Assembly (NCBI RefSeq): GCF_019802255.1
Contig: NZ_JAHYSS010000004.1
Span: 572,621 to 636,620 of the forward strand
Reading direction: 5' to 3'
From: Pedobacter polysacchareus
GTDB lineage: Bacteria; Bacteroidota; Bacteroidia; Sphingobacteriales; Sphingobacteriaceae
Length of the DNA: 64,000 nucleotides
Part shown: positions 8,556 to 17,668 of the stretch, one piece after another
How the letters are laid out: each line of letters begins with the position of its first letter
How positions within the stretch are numbered: the first letter of the stretch is position 1
Translations under genes and position numbers: made by a program
Notes under the pieces: generated by a model
What the model was told of the DNA's origin: nothing
Databases searched by the model: none
What the model saw: only the letters and a program-made list of their open reading frames with translations

Positions 8556-11500
8556 CTATTCAGTAGCTGCATCCTTATTCGATTCAATATATTCAGATGG
8601 TGTTTTTGAGAACTGCTTCTTAAACTCCCTGCTGAAATACTTTCGGTCTGCAAAACCGACCATATAGCCCACTTCATACACCGTATACTGCTTTTGTAAA
8701 AGTAACTGGGCTGCCTTTTTGAGTCGGATGGACTTGGCAAAATCATTGACTGATAAATCCGTCAGTGCCTTCAGTTTTTTATACAATACCGATTGACTCA
8801 TCCCTATTTTCTCGGCCATCAGGTCTACTCCAAAATCTTCCTGCTCCATATGTGACTCAATAATTCCAATCAGACGAGATAAAAACCGCTCGTCAATAGG
8901 GTCAACTACCAGTTCATTCGGTTCCAGCACCAGCGCTCTGCTATATTTTTTTCGCATCTGCTCCCTTGCCATTAAAAGGTTGCGTACTTGCAGCTGTAAA
9001 ATCTTAGTGCTGAAAGGTTTGCTCAGGTACAGATCAGCACCCTGTGTAAGTCCGCGGATTTGATCATTTTGGCCGCTTTTAGCGGTCAATAAGACCACAG
9101 GGATGTGACTAGTCCGCTCGTCAGTTTTCAATTGATGACAGAGCGTTAATCCGTCCATTTCAGGCATCATGACATCACTGATGATCAGGTCAGGGATTTC
9201 TTCTACCGCCGCTTCCCATCCTAACCTGCCATTTTCCGCAAGGATCACGTGGTAATCGGCTTCCAGCGATTCTTTAATCAGCTGGCACAGCTCTGGATTG
9301 TCTTCGACCACAAGAACTGTTGCTCTCTTCTGCCGAGCCTGTTTTAGATCAGACACAGATAATGACCCTTCTGCAGGCTTAACCGGAAGCCCGGTGTTGC
9401 TGGTTGCAGAAGGGTTGGGCTCCGGCACGGAAAGTTCCCATTGGGATTTTAACTGCTGTGCCTTGAAATGTGTGTGGCCTAGTAATAGAGTCACATTAAA
9501 GCAGGTATTTCCAGCTTTCTTTTCTCCTCCAGGAACGCTGCTGACCTCAATAAGGCCATGATGTAATTCAATGATATGTTTTGACAAGGCCAAACCAATT
9601 CCATATCCGGTATTCTGTATGTTGTGGTCATCTACCTGGAAATAATTCTCAAAAAGCTGCTCCAGGTATTGGGCCGCTATTCCTCTGCCAGTATCTGTAA
9701 TGCTGATGTTCAGCGCATTTGTATTCATTTTGATCTCGATGGCAATTCGACCGCCTTCTGGCGTGAATTTAAAGGCATTGGAAAGCAGGTTAAAAAAGAC
9801 TTTTTCCAATTGTTCTTTATCAAAGTAAAGCAATGGAATACCCTCATCATAGCGAAGTCTGAAATCAATATCCTTTTTATTGGAGAATTCCTCAAAGCTG
9901 CTAAAGATCTCCTTCATAAAAATGATGAAGTCGTATGCAGCTACTTTTAATTTTAGATTTTTAGTCTCTGCTTTCCTGAAATCCATCAGCTCACTCACCA
10001 GTTTTAACAGGCGGTCTGCATTTTTCTTTACCTGGTTTAACCGTTGTTTCATTAATCCGTCATGGTGCTGCCCTTCCTGGAGTTTTTCTATAGGTGCCAT
10101 AATTAGGGTGAGGTGCGTACGGATTTCATGGGAAATATTCGTAAAGAAGTTGAGCTTGATCTGGTGCAGTTCTTCGTCTTTGAGTAATAAACCTCGCAGA
10201 TAAAAGAATCGGGTAATAAAAAATAGCATGATGCCAAAGATGGTCAAATAGCTGAGGTAAGCCCACCAGCTCTTCCAGAAAGGCGGTAGGATTTTGATTT
10301 TCATGCTGACAGGGCTGCTCCAGATTCCATCATTATTAGCGCCTTTAACCCATAAAGTATACGTTCCAGAGGCTAGGTTGGTATAAGTTGCTGCGGGGGT
10401 ATTACTTTCCACCCAACCTCCGTTGACACCTTCCAGGCGATAGGCATACCTGTTTTTTTCGGATTTAATGTAATTCAGCAGGGCAAACTCAATTGTAAAT
10501 ATATTTTTATAATAGGGGAAAATGAGTTGATTGGTAAAACTGATGTCCTGCTGGAGGATTCCATCTGCCGAATTAATTTTTACTGGCTCATTAAAAAGTT
10601 TTAAAGCAGTAAAGATCAAGGGTGCAGAATAATTGTTTCTTTCTATCTCTTTTGGAGAAAAATAACTCAGGCCATTATAGCCACCAAAATAAAGGTCCCC
10701 GTTTTTAGCCTTAAAAAAAGAATTGTAGTTGAACTCATCTCCTGCAAGACCATCACTAGTCGTATAAGTCAGGAAGCCTTCTGATTTCGGATTAAACTTA
10801 GCTAAGCCATTAGAAGTACTGATCCAAAGGAAATGAGCATCATCCTCCAGTATCCCTACCACATTGTTATTGGGCAGGCCATGTTTTGTGGTATAGATTT
10901 TTACAAACTCTTTCTTTTTGTAATCATACTTGCTAAGGCCCCCGTAATAAAGCCCTACCCAAATATTCCCCTGGTCATCTTCCTGAATGCAATTAATGTA
11001 GTTGGCATTATTGTTCACACTGTTACTTCCATTCGGAAGGTTAAACGATTGAAGCTGCCGTTGGTCTGCAGAGAGCAGGAAAAGACCTTTTGTAGTCGCT
11101 ATCCAAATGTTTTGCTGCGTATCTTCGAATAATACCTTGATGTTGTTGTTCTTTATGCCTTGCAAAGCTGGGATTTCCGGATAGGGTTCTAACAGACCTC
11201 CTTTCTTCGTGAAAATACGGATGCCACTCTGACTGCCGGTCCAGAATACGCCATTGTGGTCTTCCAGTAGGGCCACCATTTCAGAGCGCGTGATTTTAGC
11301 CTTTTCTCCACTGATGAAGAAGCGTTGAAAGCTGCTGGTACGGTGGTCAAAACGATTTAAACCGCCACCATGTGTGCCCACCCAAATGTCCCCAGCTTTA
11401 TCTTTGTAAATCACTTTCACCAAATCTGAGCCCAGGCTTCTTGGATCTGAGGCTTTTAACTTATAAGTGCTGAACTGCTGCGTTCGCTGATCCAGATGGT

Positions 11501-12665
11501 TTAATCCGCCACCTTCTGTTCCTATCCAGAGGCGATCATCTTTATCGGCAATAATAGAGCTCACTACATTATGACTAATGCCTTTCAATTTTTCATTGTA
11601 CTGTATGGTCTTGAAATTGGTAGCATGTGCATAAGCCACATTTACACCACCATAATAAGTACCAATCCATAGAGAACCGTTGATGTCTTCAAATATGCTG
11701 TAGATAGAATTTTGGTTTAAACTGCGCTCAACCGATTTTAGGTGCTGATAGGTTTTGAATTGTTTGCTCAGTGGATCCAATATACTCAGTCCTTCCTGTG
11801 TCCCAATAGCTAGTTTTCCATCCATGTTTTTTGTCATTCGACGAACGGAATTATGTACTAAACTATTTTTATTACCCTCTTCATGTACAAATCTGCTAAA
11901 GGTATTTGTGCTGGGATGGAACAGATTAATTCCAGCACTTTCCGTGGCTACCCATAAATTATGCTGGTTGTCTTCCGCAATGGCCGTAACGGAATTATCG
12001 CTCAGGCTATTTTCCTGACCATCCACATGACTGAAATTCGCCAGTGCTTTGATTTTACCATTAAAGATCAGCTTGCTCAGTCCATAATTAGTACCCAGCC
12101 ATAAGTAGCCTTGCTGATCTTCAAAAATACTGAGTACCTCCGCATTGGCCATACCGTTTTTAAGGCCTAGTTGATGAGCAGGGGTAAAGGTGTTTTTTTT
12201 TCGGTCTGTCAATAGGTAAAGCCCTGTCCTGGCTGCAATCCAAAGGTTCCCTTTTCGGTCTTCATAAATTTCGTTGACTGGTGCATACCGCTTGTTATAC
12301 TTGTTGCCATCTAAATAGATGCGTTCAAAAGTGTTTTTTTTCGGATTGAAGCGGTTCAAGCCATTTGCTGTGCCTACCCAAAGCACATTTTTTCTATCGC
12401 TGTGCAAAGCGGTAATGTAATCGTCTGAAAGGGTAGTGCTGTCATTCGAGTTGCTTTTGTACAATTGAAACTGATTTCCATCATAGCGGTTGAGTCCAAA
12501 TCTGGATCCAAACCACATAAAGCCGCGGCCATCCTGAGTAATGGCGAATATAGAGTTTTGCGACAGCCCGTTCTCTGTCTTCAAGTGATTGAAATTTAAC
12601 TCCTGCCCATTACTGTATAGCTGTATGAGCATCAGGAGTGTGCTAATAATTGTCCGCTTTATCAT
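8556..12665 (-). CDS. Hybrid two-component system sensor kinase/AraC-type regulator (HTCS)
   Basis: This one-protein signalling system senses glycan fragments in the periplasm and activates the adjacent utilisation locus. After a signal peptide come about fourteen propeller repeats (for example WVGTANGLNRFNP, LWIGTEGGGLNHLD) up to about residue 690. Then follow a Y_Y_Y domain, one membrane segment near 775-800, a HisKA domain with phosphoacceptor His846 in NISHEIRTH, an ATPase domain (NLLSNAFKFTPEGG, DTGRGI, GYGIGLALS), a receiver with Asp1164 in ISDVMMPEMDG, and a C-terminal AraC helix-turn-helix from about 1260. The usual proline of the H-box is replaced by His851. It is divergent from the two SusC/SusD pairs, which it most likely controls. 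Confidence 0.96.
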   Translation of the reverse strand: MIKRTIISTLLMLIQLYSNGQELNFNHLKTENGLSQNSIFAITQDGRGFMWFGSRFGLNRYDGNQFQLYKSNSNDSTTLSDDYITALHSDRKNVLWVGTANGLNRFNPKKNTFERIYLDGNKYNKRYAPVNEIYEDRKGNLWIAARTGLYLLTDRKKNTFTPAHQLGLKNGMANAEVLSIFEDQQGYLWLGTNYGLSKLIFNGKIKALANFSHVDGQENSLSDNSVTAIAEDNQHNLWVATESAGINLFHPSTNTFSRFVHEEGNKNSLVHNSVRRMTKNMDGKLAIGTQEGLSILDPLSKQFKTYQHLKSVERSLNQNSIYSIFEDINGSLWIGTYYGGVNVAYAHATNFKTIQYNEKLKGISHNVVSSIIADKDDRLWIGTEGGGLNHLDQRTQQFSTYKLKASDPRSLGSDLVKVIYKDKAGDIWVGTHGGGLNRFDHRTSSFQRFFISGEKAKITRSEMVALLEDHNGVFWTGSQSGIRIFTKKGGLLEPYPEIPALQGIKNNNIKVLFEDTQQNIWIATTKGLFLLSADQRQLQSFNLPNGSNSVNNNANYINCIQEDDQGNIWVGLYYGGLSKYDYKKKEFVKIYTTKHGLPNNNVVGILEDDAHFLWISTSNGLAKFNPKSEGFLTYTTSDGLAGDEFNYNSFFKAKNGDLYFGGYNGLSYFSPKEIERNNYSAPLIFTALKLFNEPVKINSADGILQQDISFTNQLIFPYYKNIFTIEFALLNYIKSEKNRYAYRLEGVNGGWVESNTPAATYTNLASGTYTLWVKGANNDGIWSSPVSMKIKILPPFWKSWWAYLSYLTIFGIMLFFITRFFYLRGLLLKDEELHQIKLNFFTNISHEIRTHLTLIMAPIEKLQEGQHHDGLMKQRLNQVKKNADRLLKLVSELMDFRKAETKNLKLKVAAYDFIIFMKEIFSSFEEFSNKKDIDFRLRYDEGIPLLYFDKEQLEKVFFNLLSNAFKFTPEGGRIAIEIKMNTNALNISITDTGRGIAAQYLEQLFENYFQVDDHNIQNTGYGIGLALSKHIIELHHGLIEVSSVPGGEKKAGNTCFNVTLLLGHTHFKAQQLKSQWELSVPEPNPSATSNTGLPVKPAEGSLSVSDLKQARQKRATVLVVEDNPELCQLIKESLEADYHVILAENGRLGWEAAVEEIPDLIISDVMMPEMDGLTLCHQLKTDERTSHIPVVLLTAKSGQNDQIRGLTQGADLYLSKPFSTKILQLQVRNLLMAREQMRKKYSRALVLEPNELVVDPIDERFLSRLIGIIESHMEQEDFGVDLMAEKIGMSQSVLYKKLKALTDLSVNDFAKSIRLKKAAQLLLQKQYTVYEVGYMVGFADRKYFSREFKKQFSKTPSEYIESNKDAATE

Positions 12666-12779
12666 ACCCCTATAATAAATCTGTTTCAGTAAAATTTTAT
12701 CCCTGTTAAAATTACAATTTCAACTGACATTAAGTTGGTCATTAGTGCTTTATTGCCCGCCCCAGTTAAGTAAAATGGA

Positions 12780-12811
12780 TTTTCACCCCATAAACAACCG
12801 TTTTTCACCCC
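12780..12811 (+). promoter_or_regulatory. Candidate HTCS operator: two direct repeats spaced 22 bp
   Basis: TTTTCACCCC occurs at 12780-12789 and again at 12802-12811, exactly 22 bases apart (two helical turns). AraC-family activators bind such tandem half-sites. The right-hand copy ends just before a TTG (12819-12821) and a degenerate -7-like AACTTTAC near 12833-12840, which is where an activator touching the -33 region would sit. Binding by the adjacent HTCS is inferred. Confidence 0.5.
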
Positions 12812-12894
12812 CCGGTTTTTTGAATTGGCTACAACTTTACGAGAAACCAAATAGCTGTTGTCTCCCAGGCAACAAACAAACCAAAAAAACAATT

Positions 12895-15800
12895 ATGATG
12901 AAACCTTACTTAAAAGTAAAGGGTATGAATGGATGTGGTAAGTCTCTTTTTAAGTGGCTGATGATACTCCTATTTTTCCCACTTTCTTTAGCTGCTCAAA
13001 AAAATAAGGGCAATAAAGGAACCAATAGCTCAGCTGAAACCCCTGGATTGCTGAAGGGTAAAATCACCAGCATTTATGGCGAGCCACTGTTCGGTGTATC
13101 CGTTAAGAATAAGACCGCTGGAACGGATGTGATTTCAGGTAAGAATGGTGATTATGCACTTTTGATTGATTCAGGAGAGGTCATTGTCTTTTCTTTAAAA
13201 GGATATCTTGTTCATGAACAAGTGGTAACCGGAAATAAATTGAACATGGTATTGACGGAAGCCGAAAAACCACAATCGGTTGTTCAGCGACTATATGATA
13301 CTCAGAAAAAGTCGACCAGCATCTTATCCACTGAAAGTGTATATACTAAAGACCTGCTAAGTTCTCCTGTTACCGCACTAAACAACGCATTATCAGGAAG
13401 ACTTTCCGGCTTATCAACCCTTCAATCTACTGGAATTCCAGGTTTGGATGCTGCGGGATATGCTTTACGGGGACAGGATCCAACGATACTTGTAAATGGA
13501 ATCCCCAGAGACCTGATTTCCATTGATTTTGAGCAAATAGAATCGGTAACCGTGCTTAAGGATGCTTTGGCAACGGGAATGCTGGGGCTGAGGGGTTCAG
13601 GCGGTGCCATACTGATCACCACCAAACAAGGAGAGGTTGGTAAACAGAAGATCTCATTTACTGCTCAAACGGGGTTACAAAGCCCGGTTAAGCTGCCTAA
13701 AACATTAGCTGCCTATCCATATGCGAATTTATATAATGAAGCTTTGTTGAATGATGGCAAGGCGCCTGTATATTCATCAGCTGATTTGGAAGCCTATAGA
13801 ACAGGATCTGATCCGATGGGACACCCTAATGTAGATTGGTATAAAGAAATATTAAGGAACAATGCGCCATTTACACGTTATAACCTGAACACTTCCGGTG
13901 GAGGTAATAATGCCAGGTATTTCCTGGATGTCGATTACCTGGATCAGCAGGGTTTGCTAAAAACTTCCGATAAGAATAGTTACAATACAAACGCTGATTT
14001 TAAAAGATACATCGTACGTACTAATATTGATGTGGACCTGACAAAGAACCTGACGGTTAATTTAAACCTGTTTGGGCGTATTGAAAATGGAAATTCACCG
14101 GGGGCGAGAAATGTAATCAACTTTAACGGGCGTGAGGTAAATCTAGGCGTAAATAGTATTTTCAATTCCCTTGCCAGTACCCCTAATGGCGCTTATCCGA
14201 TGCTGAACCCAGATGGTTCTTTAGGAGGAAATAAGGACTTTCAGAATAATATTTATGGACAGAGCACACAATCTGGTTATACGCTAAGCTATGGCAGGGA
14301 GATGTCGGCAGATGTTTCATTTAAACGAACACTGGATGATGTGACTAAGGGATTATGGTTAAAAGGGCTGGTTTCTTTTAATACTAATCTTTCGGAAGTG
14401 ACCTCCAGAGGTAAAACATTTGCAGTTTATCAAGGGCAAAACGGCCCATCAGGAACCACTTATCAGCGTTTTGGTACTGATGGAACGATTGTGGCCGGTA
14501 CCAGCTTAAACACTTACCAGTATAAAAACTTCTATTCAGAGCTTTCATCAGGGTACGATAGAACCTTCGGGAACCATCATGTGAAAGCCCTGGCAAATGC
14601 CAATATTCAGAACATATCTATCTATAGCGACCTGCCTTTAACTTATCAAACGCTTGCTGGATCAGTAGCTTACGATTACAAGGAAAAGTATCTTGCCGAG
14701 GTGGTTATGAGTTATAGCGGTTTAAATCGTTATCCCGACAACAAAAGATTCGGCCTTTTTCCTACTGCTGGCCTAGGTTGGAATATTGCTAAAGAAAGCT
14801 TTATCGCTGATCATGTGAAATGGTTAAACACCTTGAAACTTCGTGCTTCTTATGGCCGCACAGGTAATGCAAATGCAGGATATTTTGTCTACAATCAATA
14901 TTTCGCAGATGGTGATGGTTATTATTTTGGCGGTGGCTCAGGAACGTTTGTGTATTCCGTTAGGGAACAAACCCTGGCCAATCCTAATATTACCTGGGAA
15001 AAAGCAAATAAGCTGAATCTGGGTATAGACCTGAGCTTGTTTAATGATAAGCTGACGTTAACGACCGAATATTACCGCAATAAATACTTTGACTTGCTGC
15101 AGGTGAGAGGAAAAAACACGGCAATTATTGGAAATACTTATCCGCTTGAGAATATTGGAACCACCAATTATACCGGGCTGGATTTTACGGCGAGTTATCG
15201 CAATCACCTCAACAACTTCAATTATTTTGTTTCTGGAAATCTAACCGCAAACAACAAAATCATCAAATATCAGGATGAAGTATTTCGTGAGTATGATTGG
15301 ATGAAACGTACCGGACAGCGTACAGACCAGGTTTATGGTTATCAGGCGGATGGTTTTTACCAGAATGCAGCGGATATTGCAAACAGTCCAAAAACAGAGG
15401 GGTATAATCCTGTTCCCGGCGATATTAAGTACAAAGACCTCAATGGTGATGGGGTGATCAACCAATTCGATATAGAAGGTCTAAAAAATAATAAGGCGAT
15501 TATTTATTATGGATTCTCTCTTGGTTTTGATTTTAAGGGCTTTGACTTCAGTGCGCTTCTGCAGGGAGCCGCAAACCGGATGATCTATCTATCGGGCCCT
15601 ACACAATGGGAATTCCAGAATGATGGAAAAGGACAGGCATTTGAGCATCATCTGGATCGCTGGACTCCTGAAACAGCTGCCACCGCTACTTATCCAAGAC
15701 TTGCAGTGGGCAGTAATCCAAACAACCAGGCGATGTCTTCCTTTTGGCTGCGTTCTGGAAATTATATGAGGTTGAAAAATATGGAAATCGGGTATACCCT

Positions 15801-15966
15801 TCCACAAAGATTTGCGGCCAGAATTAAACTGGCTTCCGTAAGATTTTTTGCCAATGGCATGAACCTGTTCACCATTTCGGATAACAAGGATATCGATCCT
15901 GAGGTTTACGGGACGGCATATCCTGCACTAAGAACGATCAATGCTGGTATTAACATTAAACTATAA
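12895..15966 (+). CDS. SusC/RagA family TonB-linked outer membrane transporter (first of tandem pair)
   Basis: This outer-membrane TonB-dependent importer belongs to the glycan locus. The reading frame is open further upstream, but ATG 12895 (or the adjacent ATG 12898) is chosen because it precedes a normal signal peptide ending LSLAAQ and because the predicted operator and promoter lie at 12780-12840. A carboxypeptidase-like domain (GKITSIYGEPLFGVSVKN) leads into a plug with LRGQDPTILVNGIPRD and then the barrel, including KYKDLNGDGVINQFD near the C-terminus. It ends LRTINAGINIKL. At about 1023 residues it is typical. There is no STN domain, in line with control by the HTCS rather than by an anti-sigma factor. 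The partner SusD starts four bases after the stop. Confidence 0.95.
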   Translation: MMKPYLKVKGMNGCGKSLFKWLMILLFFPLSLAAQKNKGNKGTNSSAETPGLLKGKITSIYGEPLFGVSVKNKTAGTDVISGKNGDYALLIDSGEVIVFSLKGYLVHEQVVTGNKLNMVLTEAEKPQSVVQRLYDTQKKSTSILSTESVYTKDLLSSPVTALNNALSGRLSGLSTLQSTGIPGLDAAGYALRGQDPTILVNGIPRDLISIDFEQIESVTVLKDALATGMLGLRGSGGAILITTKQGEVGKQKISFTAQTGLQSPVKLPKTLAAYPYANLYNEALLNDGKAPVYSSADLEAYRTGSDPMGHPNVDWYKEILRNNAPFTRYNLNTSGGGNNARYFLDVDYLDQQGLLKTSDKNSYNTNADFKRYIVRTNIDVDLTKNLTVNLNLFGRIENGNSPGARNVINFNGREVNLGVNSIFNSLASTPNGAYPMLNPDGSLGGNKDFQNNIYGQSTQSGYTLSYGREMSADVSFKRTLDDVTKGLWLKGLVSFNTNLSEVTSRGKTFAVYQGQNGPSGTTYQRFGTDGTIVAGTSLNTYQYKNFYSELSSGYDRTFGNHHVKALANANIQNISIYSDLPLTYQTLAGSVAYDYKEKYLAEVVMSYSGLNRYPDNKRFGLFPTAGLGWNIAKESFIADHVKWLNTLKLRASYGRTGNANAGYFVYNQYFADGDGYYFGGGSGTFVYSVREQTLANPNITWEKANKLNLGIDLSLFNDKLTLTTEYYRNKYFDLLQVRGKNTAIIGNTYPLENIGTTNYTGLDFTASYRNHLNNFNYFVSGNLTANNKIIKYQDEVFREYDWMKRTGQRTDQVYGYQADGFYQNAADIANSPKTEGYNPVPGDIKYKDLNGDGVINQFDIEGLKNNKAIIYYGFSLGFDFKGFDFSALLQGAANRMIYLSGPTQWEFQNDGKGQAFEHHLDRWTPETAATATYPRLAVGSNPNNQAMSSFWLRSGNYMRLKNMEIGYTLPQRFAARIKLASVRFFANGMNLFTISDNKDIDPEVYGTAYPALRTINAGINIKL

Positions 15967-15970
15967 CCTT

Positions 15971-17632
15971 ATGAGACATTTTATATACATCATATTCGGC
16001 GGATTACTGTTTTTAACCGCCTGTAAGAAAAGCAATATTGAACAGACGCCATTGGAGAAATGGACTAAAGACGTCATTTTTGATCCTACTGATTCATTGG
16101 GGAATTATGCTAAAAACTTCCTGAATGATACTTATGTACAGCTGCCTACCGGTTTTAATCGTTTAGGAACCACATTCGGTTCCATCAGTGCAAATGATAT
16201 TTTGGATGCAGCCAGCGATGATGCCATTTCATCGAGAAATGCCAGCAATGTGGAGTCTTTTACCAATGGAAGAATTAGCAGTAATGCACCTGTAGATGAT
16301 GCCTGGGCAAAAAACTACATTGGAATCAGAAGGGTAAATTACTTTTTGGCAAACATCGGCATCGTCCCTTTTAAGCAATCTATGGTGGTAGAAAAAAACT
16401 ATTGGATTGCAGAAAGTCGCTTTTTAAGGGCGATGTTCTACTTTGAATTGTTCAAACGTTATGGTGGAGTACCTTTATTGGGAGATAGAATACTTAGTCT
16501 GGATGATGACCTTTCTTTTAAAAGAAACAGCCAGGATGAAGTGGCACAATATATCCTTTCAGAGATAGAAGCCGTTAAGGATAAGCTTAGACCTAACCCG
16601 ATTCAGGATGCTGATATTGGCAGGGCTTCAAAAGCGGCAGCATTGGCCTTAAAGTCGCGCCTGTTATTGTACCTGGCAAGCCCATTGTACAATCCAGGGA
16701 ATGACCCTGCGAAATGGCAGGCTGCGGCCTTAGCGGCCAAAGACCTGATGAGCCTTACTTCCACTCTCGGATTGGAAACCAGCTTTCAGAGTATGTTCTT
16801 AAACCGTAAAAATAAAGAGGTGATCCTCGCTTTTCAACGGAATGTAGGAACAAGTGTAGAGGTAGATAATGCACCAATTGGTTACACGGATGCGGTAGCT
16901 AGTAATGGATTAACCAGTCCGACTCAAGAGCTCGTTGATGCCTTTGGAATGAAAAACGGAAAAGCAATTACAGATCCTACCTCAGGTTACAATCCGAACA
17001 ATCCTTATTTAAATCGTGACCCAAGATTTTATAGCACCATCTTTCATAATGGAATGATGTGGGTAAAGCGAGCAGTACAAACATTTGAGGGTGGATTGGA
17101 TAAACCAGGAGGTATTGTAACTCAAACCCGTACCGGTTATTATATGCGCAAATTTATGGCTGATTTTTCTAATGCCACTACTTATAGTAACCAGACACAC
17201 AATCCTGTGATCTTTAGATACGCAGAAACCTTGTTGAATTTTGCGGAAGCACAGAATGAATTCAGTGGGCCGAACTCAGAAGTGATCAAAGCAGTGGAAG
17301 ACATCAGGCAGCGTGCTGGTCTTGTTCCTTTTGCCTTGCCTGCTGGTCTTTCAAAAGAACAAATGCGCATCGCCATCAGAAATGAAAGAAGGGTGGAAAT
17401 GGCTTTCGAAGAGCAGCGTTTCTGGGATATCAGAAGGTGGAAAATTGCCGAGCAGGTATTAAATGGAAAATTACATGGGATGAAGATCACGCAAACCACT
17501 CCGGGAGTATTTACTTACGCCCCTTTTGAAGCATCAACCGTGAGCTTCAATGCCGCAAAGATGTACAGCTATCCGATTCCATATTCTGAAATCACCAAAA
17601 ACACAAATTTAACCCAAAACCCAGGTTGGTAG
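15971..17632 (+). CDS. SusD/RagB family outer membrane lipoprotein (first of tandem pair)
   Basis: This surface glycan-binding lipoprotein works with the SusC immediately upstream. The start at ATG 15971 gives MRHFIYIIFGGLLFLTAC, a classic lipoprotein signal with Cys18 as the lipidated residue; the earlier in-frame candidate inside susC is rejected. Family hallmarks include ESRFLRAMFYFELFKRYGGV (N-terminal SusD domain) and the C-terminal RRVEMAFEEQRFWDIRRWK. It ends with NPGW, the usual SusD terminus. The gene is translationally close to susC and 36 bases before the next susC, so the two pairs are probably one transcript. Confidence 0.95.
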   Translation: MRHFIYIIFGGLLFLTACKKSNIEQTPLEKWTKDVIFDPTDSLGNYAKNFLNDTYVQLPTGFNRLGTTFGSISANDILDAASDDAISSRNASNVESFTNGRISSNAPVDDAWAKNYIGIRRVNYFLANIGIVPFKQSMVVEKNYWIAESRFLRAMFYFELFKRYGGVPLLGDRILSLDDDLSFKRNSQDEVAQYILSEIEAVKDKLRPNPIQDADIGRASKAAALALKSRLLLYLASPLYNPGNDPAKWQAAALAAKDLMSLTSTLGLETSFQSMFLNRKNKEVILAFQRNVGTSVEVDNAPIGYTDAVASNGLTSPTQELVDAFGMKNGKAITDPTSGYNPNNPYLNRDPRFYSTIFHNGMMWVKRAVQTFEGGLDKPGGIVTQTRTGYYMRKFMADFSNATTYSNQTHNPVIFRYAETLLNFAEAQNEFSGPNSEVIKAVEDIRQRAGLVPFALPAGLSKEQMRIAIRNERRVEMAFEEQRFWDIRRWKIAEQVLNGKLHGMKITQTTPGVFTYAPFEASTVSFNAAKMYSYPIPYSEITKNTNLTQNPGW

Positions 17633-17668
17633 GCCCTTCCGGTTCATATAAAATAAACAAAACAGGTT

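Noticed and set aside
8547..8576. AAGGATGC/GCATCCTT hairpin at the HTCS 3' end as terminator
   Set aside because: Arms are short, imperfect inside, and no T-run follows on either strand, so support is too weak to list.
12745..12894. N-terminal extension of the first PUL susC from 12745
   Set aside because: The extension precedes a normal signal peptide and would overlap the candidate operator and promoter.
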